From NCBI GenBank assembly GCA_003116975.1, contig BGKB01000012.1, forward strand, positions 62,001-126,000: 64,000 nt of DNA, read 5' to 3'. Positions 38,601 to 48,426 of the stretch are shown here, piece after piece; positions within the stretch are counted from its first letter, which is position 1; every line of letters begins with the position of its first letter. The translations under genes were made by a program, and so were the position numbers. This DNA comes from Aurantiochytrium sp. KH105. Taxonomy: Eukaryota > Sar > Bigyra > Thraustochytrida > Thraustochytriidae. The notes below the pieces were generated by a model, which did not search any database, had not been told where the DNA came from, and saw only the letters and a program-made list of their open reading frames with translations.

Positions 38601-40970
38601 ATGATCGCGGACGCGGAGCGCGCGCGCGGGAGCGGCTTCGCGGCGGTGCGGGAGCTGGTGCGCGGCGCGTGCGGGTGTCTGGCGGCGGCCGGCGGCGCAG
38701 GGGTGGAGCACGAGAGCGTGGGGCGCGCCATTCTGGACAGCGCGCGCGCGAGCCTGAGCGAGGGCGACGGCGGCGCTGCCGCGGGCGCGCTCCTGGACAA
38801 GGTCGATGACTCCCGCATTGCCTTCTTCGTCGGCGCAGGGGCATCGGTGGACTCGGGCCTGCCGAACTTTCGGCAGTTCTCAAGCCACATGGTGCGCGAG
38901 TCGCTCGGCAAGGGGACCATCACAGAGCGCGAGATCGACGTGCTCGTGAGCGAGCTGCGACCCGAGGTGCTCCTGCAGACCATGCACGAGACGTACGGGG
39001 ACAAAATCTTTGAATTTTACGAATGGTTCGACGACGCCAAGCCTTCCACCAACCACTTTGGACTCGCCCAAGCCATCCACGAAGGTAACCTTGTGCTCAC
39101 CACGAATATTGACACGCTCATCGAGGAGGCGTACGAGGAGCTCTACGGTGAGCGCGACTTTCCATTGATTGTCTCAGAGGCGGAATTTAAGCGATTCTCG
39201 GCGGGCTCATCGCGGTGGCGGCGTCGGCGCCGGGGTGCTCTGCTCAAATTCCACGGCACCGTGGACAAGTCGGCCGCCGGGTCTGCCCGGTACGAAACGG
39301 TGCGCTTTCTGCTGAACCAAGTCGGCGAGGGCGTGTCGCCGTCCATGCACAAAGTCCTGAGCGACGTGGTCCGCAACTTTGATATGATCTTTTTGGGGTA
39401 CTCCGGCTGCGACAACTTTTCGGTACAGCCCGTCATGTGCTCCACGACAACGGACAAGCACGCTTTGTGGTTCTGGTACGAATCAAACGAAAAGATGGTC
39501 ATCGAAAGCGATTTGAGCGTATTTGAGGAAGAACTGGAAAAGGTCGGCCTCCAGGTCGCCAGCGGCGCGTCCTTTGCGGACATTCCGCGGGGTCTGGAGA
39601 TTCTTTCCACGTGCGAGATTCTCGTGCAGCGGGCAAACTCGGTGCGCCTGCGTGGCAACACGTCCACCGTGATGACGCGCGCGTTGCCGGGAAACACCCT
39701 TGTACGCGATGCATTGGCCGTGGGGCCGGTCCCGTCATGGACGACGCAAGTCTCGCGCGCGGACGCGTCATTCTGCGCTGCGGGCCTTTTTGCGGCAGCG
39801 AACCAGATTGATCGGGCCATCGGACTCTTGGAGGACGCGCTGCGTTATCTCGACAACGCTGGCAATACGGCAGGCCGCGCAAGCGCGTTGCACAAGCTGG
39901 GGAACCTTGTGATGCTCTCCAGTACGGCAGCAAGCAATGAGAAGGCGATGGCCTTTTTGCGTGACGCCTCTGACCTCTACGAGGAGTTGGGCGACGACGC
40001 AGAACTGGCCAACGCTCAGCTGGATCTTGCCAATGTCTTGCGTCGTGCGCGCGATTTCGACGAGACCCTCGCAATCTTGGACACCATCGTCACTCCAGAG
40101 GCGTCGAACGCGGGTAGCGTCATTGTTGCTAAGACGCAAGCCCGCATCGCCATGACGAGAGGTCTCGTTTTGGGCCTCGGACGACCTGGCGGTAAAGCTC
40201 CGGATGAGACCACTATCGCAGGCGCAATCAGCAGCCTTTCTGAAGCTGCAGATCTCGCCAAGAAAGCAGGCCTCGTGTCTCTCCATGCCAGCGCACTCAA
40301 CGCGAGGGGCCTCGTCAAATACAACACGGCGGGAGATTCGACGCGAGCGCTGATAAACGCAGCAAAGGATTTGAACGAGGCGTTCCGGCTCAATCAGCTC
40401 ATTGGCAACGCCCGAGCGTGCTTTCAACAATTACGGAATCTTGGCTTGGTTCACGTCAAGCTTGGTCGGCTTGAAGAGTCCCCCACGCATCTGGACCAGG
40501 CCATTAGCGACTTCAAGGATGCGGAGCGTTTTCTTTTTAGACTCTCGCAGTCTCGGGTTGTGGGAGAGCTTCTCGAGGTTCGCTTTCGCCTTGGCGAGGC
40601 GCTCGTCGCCGCTCGGCGATTTCGTGAGGCCGAACCGGTGTTGTTGGACGTCCAAGCTCGTCGGATCGAGCTTGACGATTGGCACAACGAGGCCCGCACG
40701 TTGGAGCTTTTGCTCCAGATTCCTTCCGCCCAGGGTGCAGATATCCTCGAGCGAGCGCATCGTGTCGAAGCAATCTACACCAATGTTCTTGGCGACGAGA
40801 CAAAACGGGCTCGCTTCGAGAAGCAGCCCATCGTCGCAGTGAATGCGCGTTCTATTCTTGCCTCGGCCGCCAAAGCTGTCCAGTCTGTCGACGTGGCTGA
40901 AGATGACGACGATGTCGGCGAGCTTTTGCAGAACCTCGGGGATCTCCGTGAGCAGGTCCCGACAAAGTAA
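38601..40970 (+). CDS. SIR2-like (SIR2_2-type) domain fused to TPR-like repeats
   Basis: A 789-residue protein. The N-terminal half is a SIR2-like Rossmann domain with the NAD-binding motif AFFVGAGASVDSGLPNFRQF (GAGAS at about residues 78-82), TTNIDTL (about 168) and KFHGTVD (about 216), matching the Asn and His of the SIR2 active site. FLGYSGCDNF follows, where sirtuins have their GTS loop. The paired CxxC zinc ribbon of true protein deacylase sirtuins is missing, as in the SIR2-like NADase class. From about residue 395 to the end the chain is a series of helical pairs resembling TPR repeats (AAGLFAAANQIDRAIGLLED, ASDLYEELGDDAELANAQLD, LNEAFRLNQLIGNARACFQQ). Bacterial proteins of this composition act in NAD-depleting anti-phage defence; whether this one does anything similar is inference. 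The start is the first ATG of the frame. Confidence 0.82.
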   Translation: MIADAERARGSGFAAVRELVRGACGCLAAAGGAGVEHESVGRAILDSARASLSEGDGGAAAGALLDKVDDSRIAFFVGAGASVDSGLPNFRQFSSHMVRESLGKGTITEREIDVLVSELRPEVLLQTMHETYGDKIFEFYEWFDDAKPSTNHFGLAQAIHEGNLVLTTNIDTLIEEAYEELYGERDFPLIVSEAEFKRFSAGSSRWRRRRRGALLKFHGTVDKSAAGSARYETVRFLLNQVGEGVSPSMHKVLSDVVRNFDMIFLGYSGCDNFSVQPVMCSTTTDKHALWFWYESNEKMVIESDLSVFEEELEKVGLQVASGASFADIPRGLEILSTCEILVQRANSVRLRGNTSTVMTRALPGNTLVRDALAVGPVPSWTTQVSRADASFCAAGLFAAANQIDRAIGLLEDALRYLDNAGNTAGRASALHKLGNLVMLSSTAASNEKAMAFLRDASDLYEELGDDAELANAQLDLANVLRRARDFDETLAILDTIVTPEASNAGSVIVAKTQARIAMTRGLVLGLGRPGGKAPDETTIAGAISSLSEAADLAKKAGLVSLHASALNARGLVKYNTAGDSTRALINAAKDLNEAFRLNQLIGNARACFQQLRNLGLVHVKLGRLEESPTHLDQAISDFKDAERFLFRLSQSRVVGELLEVRFRLGEALVAARRFREAEPVLLDVQARRIELDDWHNEARTLELLLQIPSAQGADILERAHRVEAIYTNVLGDETKRARFEKQPIVAVNARSILASAAKAVQSVDVAEDDDDVGELLQNLGDLREQVPTK

Positions 40971-41489
40971 ATAATGACGAAAAGGCTCGCAAAAAAAGAA
41001 GGGACAAAAGAAAAGAAAAGAGTTTTTGTTTTTGTTTTGTTTTTTTGTAGGAGACAAAGAACTCTTTACAAGCAAAACCTTGAGAAGGAAAACAGCACCT
41101 TGATCTCCTTCCTGCCGTCGCCGTCGTCGTCTTCGTCATCTTCGTCGCCGTCTTCGTCTTCGTGTTCTTCGCAGAGATTCCTTCGGCCAGCAAACAGGGG
41201 TTGGCCGGGCCAGCAACGACGAGAGCTCGCTGTTCACGCAGCCCAGGGAACCCGCAAGCTTACCGGTTACAACTAGGGCCCAGGCTAGAAGTAGACAAGT
41301 AGTACTTCCCGTGCGTGCCGGAGCCAGCTGCTGGGAGGCCAAGTAAGGTGCGTGCGTGGCAAGAGCAGACCTCGAAGCCCAAACTTTGGCGAGAGGGGGC
41401 GCCGCCGCCCGGGGAAGACTTTGCGCGGCAAGGCAGAGAGGCCTGGCCGCTTTGCGAGGAAAGTCTGTGCGTGGACGACAGCGGAGAAG
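40971..41489. other. Spacer with CGTCTT trinucleotide repeats
   Basis: Between the SIR2-like and DAG lipase genes, both on the plus strand. It holds A/G-rich then T/G-rich low complexity (40978-41050) and a CGTCGT/TTCGTC array at about 41112-41165. The frame of the lipase is open back to a GTG at 41352 but has no ATG before 41490. Confidence 0.5.
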
Positions 41490-43874
41490 ATGCCCAAGAT
41501 GGAGGTCCTCGGGCTGAAGCTCAACGTCGCGAGCGATGACATGTTCGTGCCGGCACTCTTTGGGCTCGGCAAGAGCGTCGCTGGCTTCGTAGCAAGCATC
41601 GTTGTTGGCCTCGTGCTGAGTCAAGGCGCTCTGATCGACGCTTCTGAAGAATGTGTCAAACCTGCAACGCCTGCCGAAAAATCTGGTGCGGCGGCGGCTT
41701 GGGTTCTGATGGTTCTGTTCATCATCTGCTTTGCAACGTTTGCTGCCATCTTTCGCGTGAGCGCGCAGGGCACGCCATGCGAGCCGGAGCAGCGCAAGGC
41801 AATGCCAAACCTTATTGTGGCCATGGCGCTCTTGTACGTTGCGGAAATCGCTCTTGGTGTGTGGGCCTCTCTCCTCGCGTCTTCGTGGCCTCATGACGAG
41901 GATGACGAGGCTTGCGGCGAAATGCTCGAGCAAAAGCTCGTGGCTGTCGGCGTGGGGGCCGCCTTTATTTGGCTGGATGTCGTCTTCTTCTTTATCTGGT
42001 CATATCTTTTCCAGCACCGGTATAGTCCCAGACGTGCAGACCGTTTACAGCTTGATGATGTCGACCGGTCTGAAGTGGAGTGGGAGTACTGCTTTCGTTT
42101 TTGGTGTGGCATTTTGCGATACACAACGTGCAACTTGTTTGGCTTTGTGACTGGTGGCGAGGATGCAAATGAAACGTATCAATGTGTGGCCAGCGTCTTC
42201 AATTCGTGGTTCAAAGGGACAGGTCTGTCCGTGACTGATTTGCTGGCGGCAATGATCCTCATTCGCGCGGATCAGAAGGCAGTCCAGGCAGGCGTTTTGC
42301 GATTCTCGCGATACGAGAGTCCGGATTCTGAATTTGTTCTCGGGGCCAAATCACGCAAGAAGAAGTTTGGCGTCGTAGAATCCTCTGTGCGCTCCATGAC
42401 GGCGGCGGCCACGTCGGCCAAGGTAGACGCAATCGACGAGGCAGTTCCTAACGCCCGCGCCAGAACCAGGAAAGAGGGTGACGATGACGATGATGACGTG
42501 GAAGCGGGAATGCGTCGTCTCCATGACCCGGACCCTGTGGAGACGGACGGCCCGCCCAGCGAAGAGGCATTCAAACAATTCAGCAAGCACTACGAGTTTA
42601 TTCCCTACATGATTGCACTCTACGGCTGGAAGCTTGTCTTGTACTCTTCAACGGTGCGGCTGAAGCCCCTGGCGGGTATTTCCAAGGTATTAAAGCTGCC
42701 GGGTCTGCGCAAGCAGGCCACCGTGCGTGGCGACGGCGATAATTGCTGCGGATGTGCCGCCCAGGCTTTGCTGGGCGAAACAGCGCTTGATCCGGAAAGC
42801 GTTATTTATGCCACCTTTTCCAGTGTGGCTATTCGGCGCGAAAGCAGTGTGCAGATCCCTCACGCAGTCATGGTTGACCATGATAAGCGCGCAGTTGTGG
42901 TTGCGATGCGCGGGACGCTCTCGCTGCAGGATCTCATGACCGACGCGATGCTAGAGCCTGCCTCGCTCGGGCCGGCTGGCAATTGTTGGGGGTTTGATGG
43001 ATCTCGGCACCATGCTCACGAAGGCATGCTCAAGGTGGCCATGCGAATTCGCGGCACCCTTGAACGGAACCAAGTTCTGCATCGGCTATTGGGCGTGGCA
43101 AAGCGCACGTATCAACGCTCGTACATGATGCCGGAGAACCGCGCTGCCGTGGAGCCCGTTGTAGATATCGACTTGGATGCGCTTCCCGACTGCTCTGGAT
43201 ATGATCTCGTTGTCCTAGGCCATAGTCTTGGGGCAGGCGTGGCGTCAATCGTTACGCTGCTCCTGCGGCCGACATTCCCGCAAGCTCGGTGTCTTGCGTA
43301 TGCGGGTCCGGGATGTGTCTTTGACTATGAGCTCGCGGAAGCGTCGCAGGAATGGTGCACGAACCTTTTCCTCGGCAACGATATTGTGCCACGACTGAGC
43401 TGGGAGGCGCTCATGGGCCTTCGTGAGCGTGTGTTTGACGTTCTGTATCGCGCCAAGGCGTCCAAGGCGCGCATTCTGCGAGGCGCTTTGGGTAATGCGA
43501 GTGCAGAAGCGCTCTTGTACGAGCCATTCGAGGTTCCGCAGACACCGGGCCGCCTGGCGCTCAAGGCGCGCGCCGAGGAAATGAGTCAACGACAGCGGAC
43601 GCAGCGGGCCGACCAGATTCCCATGTACGCGCCAGGCGTGCTAATTCATCTGGCCAAGGTGGAGACAGTGTTGCACCGTGGCTTTTTCACCCGGCGCAAG
43701 CAGCGCGTTTACGAGCCGCATTGGGTGCTGGATCGGCGGGCTCTTGGAGACCCGCTCATTTCAACGCGGTCTCTCCTTGATCACTTTCCTGACCTCATTC
43801 CCGAGGCATGTGCGCAGATCCTCGAGCGCCATGGTCGTGGCAGCAGCGAAGGTGCGGTCGCCCCTGAGATATAA
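41490..43874 (+). CDS. sn-1-specific diacylglycerol lipase (class 3 lipase), four TM
   Basis: A 794-residue protein with the layout of diacylglycerol lipase alpha/beta. Four transmembrane helices occupy about residues 14-160 (SVAGFVASIVVGLVLS, WVLMVLFIICFATFAAIF, LIVAMALLYVAEIALGV, AAFIWLDVVFFFIWSYLF). A cytosolic linker and an alpha/beta-hydrolase domain follow. The nucleophile is Ser579 in VVLGHSLGAGVAS; the oxyanion region is VVAMRGTLSLQDLMTD. The acid is the Asp of FLGNDIVPRLS, and the catalytic His is likely in LLDHFPDLIPEA near the C-terminus. In animals the enzyme makes 2-acylglycerols from DAG; in protists it would serve lipid turnover. An acidic insert (about 325-350) sits between the linker and lipase. 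The ATG at 41490 (MPKMEVLG) is the first in frame. Confidence 0.9.
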   Translation: MPKMEVLGLKLNVASDDMFVPALFGLGKSVAGFVASIVVGLVLSQGALIDASEECVKPATPAEKSGAAAAWVLMVLFIICFATFAAIFRVSAQGTPCEPEQRKAMPNLIVAMALLYVAEIALGVWASLLASSWPHDEDDEACGEMLEQKLVAVGVGAAFIWLDVVFFFIWSYLFQHRYSPRRADRLQLDDVDRSEVEWEYCFRFWCGILRYTTCNLFGFVTGGEDANETYQCVASVFNSWFKGTGLSVTDLLAAMILIRADQKAVQAGVLRFSRYESPDSEFVLGAKSRKKKFGVVESSVRSMTAAATSAKVDAIDEAVPNARARTRKEGDDDDDDVEAGMRRLHDPDPVETDGPPSEEAFKQFSKHYEFIPYMIALYGWKLVLYSSTVRLKPLAGISKVLKLPGLRKQATVRGDGDNCCGCAAQALLGETALDPESVIYATFSSVAIRRESSVQIPHAVMVDHDKRAVVVAMRGTLSLQDLMTDAMLEPASLGPAGNCWGFDGSRHHAHEGMLKVAMRIRGTLERNQVLHRLLGVAKRTYQRSYMMPENRAAVEPVVDIDLDALPDCSGYDLVVLGHSLGAGVASIVTLLLRPTFPQARCLAYAGPGCVFDYELAEASQEWCTNLFLGNDIVPRLSWEALMGLRERVFDVLYRAKASKARILRGALGNASAEALLYEPFEVPQTPGRLALKARAEEMSQRQRTQRADQIPMYAPGVLIHLAKVETVLHRGFFTRRKQRVYEPHWVLDRRALGDPLISTRSLLDHFPDLIPEACAQILERHGRGSSEGAVAPEI

Positions 43875-45530
43875 GAGATATAATAAGAATAATAATGATG
43901 ATAATGTTTCAACATCGAACCATTCTTTGGTCGTTTGTCTTTCGCGATGGCCAGGCTGGCAACTTGGCAAGTAACTAGAGTCGCAATCGATCTCAGACTT
44001 GGATTTTTTATAGCTTATCGATCTCATTCTCCTTCTCATCGTTTGGCAAGGTCGTGAACGGCCTCAAGATTCACAAATCTTCCGCGCCGACCTTACAGTT
44101 GCTCCCCCAACTCACTTCTCGCGCTCGTGGTTCCACTGCGGCGCGTCCGAGCAGGCGAGCAGGAAGGCTATCTGTGCCCTTCGCGGCGCTTTTGTGCATT
44201 TGCGCCCCGCGGCTCTGTGAGACTTTTGCGGGTCTTCTCACTCGCGCGTGGCCTGCGCCCCGCGGCTCTGTGAGACTTTTGCGGGTCTTCTCACTCGCGC
44301 GTGGCCTGCGCCCCGCGTCTTTGTCAACCTCGCGCGCAACTCTATGAGACTTTTCGTCCTCTTCTCACTCCTGTCTTTGTAACCTCTTCGTTTTCAGTCT
44401 TGCCGCCACAAGCGTGTGCGAGAGCGCGTGAGCGCGTGTGTATGCGGCAGCGGCGGTGACGAGGCGGCGGAGTAGGAGGAGGCCGAGCAGGCGAGGAGGC
44501 GGCGCTTGCTTCGATCGAGCGCGCGAGGGTTCGTAGCGAACGACGGTAATGCTTGGCAGGCTCGCACGTCGTCGTGCAAGAGAGAAAGAAGTACTTGACC
44601 CTCGCGCGGCAGCGGAGGCCGCGCGAAAGATCGAGAGGAGAAGAACGTAGACAGCGCGGACTGCCCAAGCGGGGACCGTCAGCGTTGAGCGCTCGCAGCC
44701 GCAGCGCGCGCAGTGTTGGAGGAATTGTCTTAGAAGAACAAGCCGCACAATCACACGCACTCCACAAAAGAATGTATATCGCTGTAGTGGCCGTGGCTGA
44801 TGGGATGACAGAGCTTCGCTGGCAGCTCGCAAGCCTCCACTTATAGTATACGTAGTATTTACATTCAAGCTTGAAGTACTGTGTCCCTTTCCAGGCCTTG
44901 CTTTGCCGTGCACTTGCAAAACAGAAGGTTTATCAAAGTGCCCGCGAAGAAGCGTCCCTCGCCTCTGCCGCCTCCTCCCGCCCTTCTTGATTGGTCTGCG
45001 CTCGCTGCAGCGGGCTGAACCTGCATTCTGTGCCGTCCGCGAGCGCCGGCCACGATCGCCTCGCGCTGTTGAACTTCTTGAGGCCAAAAGAATGTAAGCG
45101 ACGGAAGCCGTCGCCGCCATGCGGGTGGTCTCGCTGAGAGTTATGTTCTCGCAAGAACGACGGTTTGCTGCGGCTTCGGCAGCAAAAGCGAGGAGGCACA
45201 AAAGCGGCGCCGCGGCGAAAGAGGCTGAGGCGCGAGTCCACTTGGGCCGCGGCGCGCAAGTGGACCTTGGCGGCGGGCGCAAGTGAGGAAAGGGCCGCGC
45301 AAGTGAAGTATGGCGGTCCCCGGCGAGTCAACTTTGGTCGGCGGGGATGCCGCTTCAAAACCAAAACGGAAAAGGACAAGAAGAAAACACCAAACCAGGT
45401 CAGCCACGCCAGGCCGCAGCAAAGCCAAGCCAAGCCAAGCCAAGCAGACCAAGACAAAGCCCGAGAGCTTCGACCCGCTCGCTCGCACGCACGCAAGCAC
45501 CAAGGCGGCTCCAGACAGCAGCAGAGCACC
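43875..45530. other. Spacer with 53-bp tandem repeat and GC-rich low complexity
   Basis: About 1.65 kb between the DAG lipase and the first exon of tyrosine aminotransferase. Besides the 53-bp repeat listed separately it has AAT/GAT-rich sequence at about 43879-43905, GC-rich low-complexity stretches, and a CCAAG array at about 45424-45450. Minus-strand frames at 44365-45282 and plus-strand frames at 45165-45825 are Arg/Ala-rich with no domain, and I do not call them genes. Confidence 0.55.
44201..44322. repeat. 53-bp tandem repeat, about 2.3 copies
   Basis: Units start with TGCGCCCCGCGGCTCTGTG at 44201 and 44254, and a third, diverging copy starts at 44307 (TGCGCCCCGCGTCTTTG). The first two copies are identical over the full 53 bases. 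A degenerate trace of the AGACTTTTCG...TTCTCACT part continues to about 44372. Confidence 0.95.
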
Positions 45531-47237
45531 ATGTCGCGCTCGCAGGTTATCCCCGGTACGTTCGTTGCGCGAGACTCTGGCCGGGCCGGAGCCGGCTGCG
45601 AATCGTGAGATGCAGAGACCGCGCCCGCCCGGTCCAAGGAAAAGTCCTACTCCGCCGAGGCTGCGAAGGCGGAGAGGGCGGCGACGAGGAGGACGCGGGC
45701 GGGAGGGAGGGAGGAGGGAGGAGGAGGGCTGGCACGACAAGGCTGCCTGCGTTGTGCTCCGAGCGAAGAGCACGTATGCATGCAGGGAGGGCATAAAGGC
45801 TGTGAGGCCAAGGACGCACCGATGAACTGTAAAAACTGACTGACCCGCAAAAATGCTTTATTCTCATTGATGTGATGGTATACTGGGACGCTTCCCTCAA
45901 ACTCGTGTCGAATCCAATGCGCGTTGGCCCAACCGTCTCTGCGCTTCATGGCCCTGCGTCGGGATGTTTGGCGTCGATGGATGGACACAGAAACGCTGAG
46001 CGGAAAGCGCATCGTGAACCAGATCCGCGATGTTCTCGACAATGTCTCGATCCCCGCCGAGCAACCGAACAAGAAGATGATCCCGCTTTCGCTGGGTGAT
46101 CCGACGACGTTTGGAAATTTGATGACAACCGACATTTTCATCAAGGCTTTGCAAAAGGCGGCAGCGTCGCCGGCAGCGCACGGGTACCAGCACACAACGG
46201 GAAGCAAGGCTGCCAAGGAGGCCGTCGCGAAGCGCTCTGCGGCAGCCACGGGACGCAAGGTGGAAGCCGCCGATGTCTTTCTCGCGAGCGGGTGCTCGGG
46301 AGCCCTGGACATTAGTCTTCAGGCGCTCGCCAGTCCCGGAGACAACATCCTGCTGCCGCAGCCCGGCTTCGCGCTCTACGAAACGCTGGCTCTTGCGCAC
46401 GGCATCGAGGTCCGGCATTACCCGCTTCTCCCCCACAAGAAGTGGGAGATTGATGTTGACGCGCTCGAGCAGCTCGTTGATGACAAGACGCGCGCCATCT
46501 TGGTGAATAACCCGTCCAACCCGTGCGGCAGCGTGTACTCGAAGGAGCACCTTTGCGATGTGCTTGCGGCGGCGGAACGTCTCAACCTTGCCGTGATTGC
46601 GGACGAGATCTATGGCAACCTGGTCTTTTCCGGCGAGACCTTTTACAGCATGGCCGAGCTGGCCAAGAATGTCCCGGTGCTTGAGGTGGGCGGCCTTGCC
46701 AAGGAGTTCCTCGTCCCTGGCTTGCGCGTGGGCTGGATCATCATGCATGATGTGGAGCTCGAGGATGGTCAGACAGCCCTGCAGAACGTGCGTCGGAGCG
46801 CTCTGAGGCTCACTCAGCTCACTTTGGGTGCCAACACGCTCGTGCAGGCGTGCATGCCGGACATTCTCACACCCAAGGCCGGATCCCCGGAAGAGCGCCA
46901 GTTGGCGCAGTTCAACGCAGATACGATCGCACAACTGGAGAGCAACGCCAAGTTTGTAACCAAGCGCATCAACTCGATGCGTGGACTGCGCGCGACCACG
47001 CCGCAAGGCGCCATGTACACAATGGTGGAGATTGATCAATCGCAGATTGCAATGGATGATGTCAAGTTCACGCAGCAGCTCGTCGACGAGGAGCTGGTCT
47101 TTGTGCTTCCTGGATCCTGCTTTGGCATGGCCAACTTTGTGCGCATTGTCTATTGCGCTCCGGAGGAGGTCCTTGCCGAGGCCTGCGACCGCATCGAGGC
47201 TTTTCTCAAGCGACTTTCCACTGCCATTGGCAACTAA
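45531..47237 (+). CDS. TAT: Tyrosine aminotransferase, two exons
   Basis: A class I PLP aminotransferase of 423 residues, closely resembling tyrosine aminotransferase, which converts tyrosine and 2-oxoglutarate to 4-hydroxyphenylpyruvate and glutamate. Family segments are KMIPLSLGDPTTFGNL, VFLASGCSGALDISL, NILLPQPGFALYETLA, ILVNNPSNPCGSVYSKEHL and VIADEIYGNLVFSG. The PLP lysine is at about residue 246 in GGLAKEFLVPGLRVGW. I model exon 1 as 45531-45555 (MSRSQVIP plus one base) and exon 2 from 45991. The donor is G/GTACGT and the acceptor GGACACAG, and the joined N-terminus SRSQVIPETLSGKRIVNQIRD fits the family. The alternative is a single exon from the ATG at 45948 (MALRRDVWRRWMD), which would give an Arg-rich, possibly mitochondrial leader. 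Everything from ETLSGKR onward is the same in both. It converges on gltD. Confidence 0.88.
45556..45990 (+). other. Proposed intron after an 8-codon first exon of TAT
   Basis: 435 bases beginning GTACGT and ending GGACACAG. It is rich in GGAGG-type purine repeats (45700-45735). It is proposed because the long frame has no ATG before 45948 while a good ATG (CACCATGT) plus donor lies upstream in a matching phase. Not as secure as the intron in the 2148-3382 gene. Confidence 0.55.
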
Positions 47238-48426
47238 GTCCCCTGGGTGTGAACGACTGTTCATTGTTGGCAACGAAATGATTTTGGCGGCGCAACAGAA
47301 TTCCAAGATTGTTTCGCCCCATGCTGACTGCTATAGCGCACATGCAGATTTCCGTCGTTTCTCCAAACAAGCAACCCACCGTGTCCGAGTGTCCACAAAC
47401 TTAGCTAGGCTAGACGTGACCGGGACCAATAATGTAGAATTCATGTTGATTGATGATAATTCTTTGCTGTCTGCGAATCACCAATGCTGCAAGCAGCAAG
47501 GGTGGACTCGCGACCCACTTTTCACTTTTTTTTGGGGGGGGGGGGAGGGGGCACTGGGGGAAGGAGAGGAGAGGAGAGATATGAATGTGTCCCTCTGCGG
47601 CAAAGAGCCCAATTGAGATTGAGTGTGTGATCCCCAGCCCAAGAAGTAGCCTACGGCTTGCCCTCGTTCATGAAAGATTCCAAGTGTCAAGTTGGCCACG
47701 ATCATTTGTTGGATCGTTTGGGTTGAGGATGACAAGAGAATAGAAAAAGCTAAAAAAAGACGCGACCGAATGATTGGAGAAATAGGAACGCTGACATAGG
47801 TTCATGATATTGACTTGACGAGACAGTAGCTGTCTCTTTGTGCTGTGCTTCTTCCAAAACGTACAAAGCGTCAATGCGCAGCAATAAATGACGTCATGTC
47901 AGATTGGGGTCACGAAGAAAGGAAGAAAGGAAAGGGCGGGGCATGCACGGTTGTAAATAGATTATTGCCGACGGACAGACACAGCGAGGCCATCTCCAGA
48001 TGCCCTGGCTATGGTATGCGATTGCGTTGAGGCGCAAGGGGGAAAGAATGCATTGCTGAAACCAATGGACTAATTGCCTGACGGATCAACCGTCCAAGCA
48101 CCTTTTCTTATTCCCCTTTTTTCCAAAATGCGAGCATGATCATATTTCTCGAGGTGTTGCTTGAAAAGGACGATCGATGAGAGGCGGCCGACGTTGTGCG
48201 TGCGTGTTGTGTAATTCTTTTTTGGTCTTCTTCATCTCTCTTCTTTCTTTTTGCCCTTTTCATTATTGGCAACACAAAGACAGAAGTTACTACCAGAGCA
48301 ACTCGGGCGCGGCGCGCGAAATTAACAAGGGCCGCTCTGCGCGGCCGGGCAGAGGGGTCAGGGGCGGGCGGTCGGGCCACTCCGTTGAGGGAAAGTCCGG
48401 CGCGTAATGCAGAGTCGGAGGCACAC
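47238..48426. other. Convergent spacer between TAT and gltD, with G12 run
   Basis: About 1.2 kb. It contains eight T followed by twelve G at about 47526-47545 and GGAGA units after it. No gene; the rest is unremarkable and AT-richer than the flanking coding regions. Confidence 0.6.

Noticed and set aside
44365-45282. Minus-strand frame of 305 codons
   Set aside because: Arg/Ala/Ser-rich, crosses repeats, no domain. A short secretion-like stretch (APLLCLLAFAAEAAA) alone is not enough.
45897-47306. Minus-strand open frame of 469 codons
   Set aside because: Antisense to tyrosine aminotransferase with no recognisable domain.
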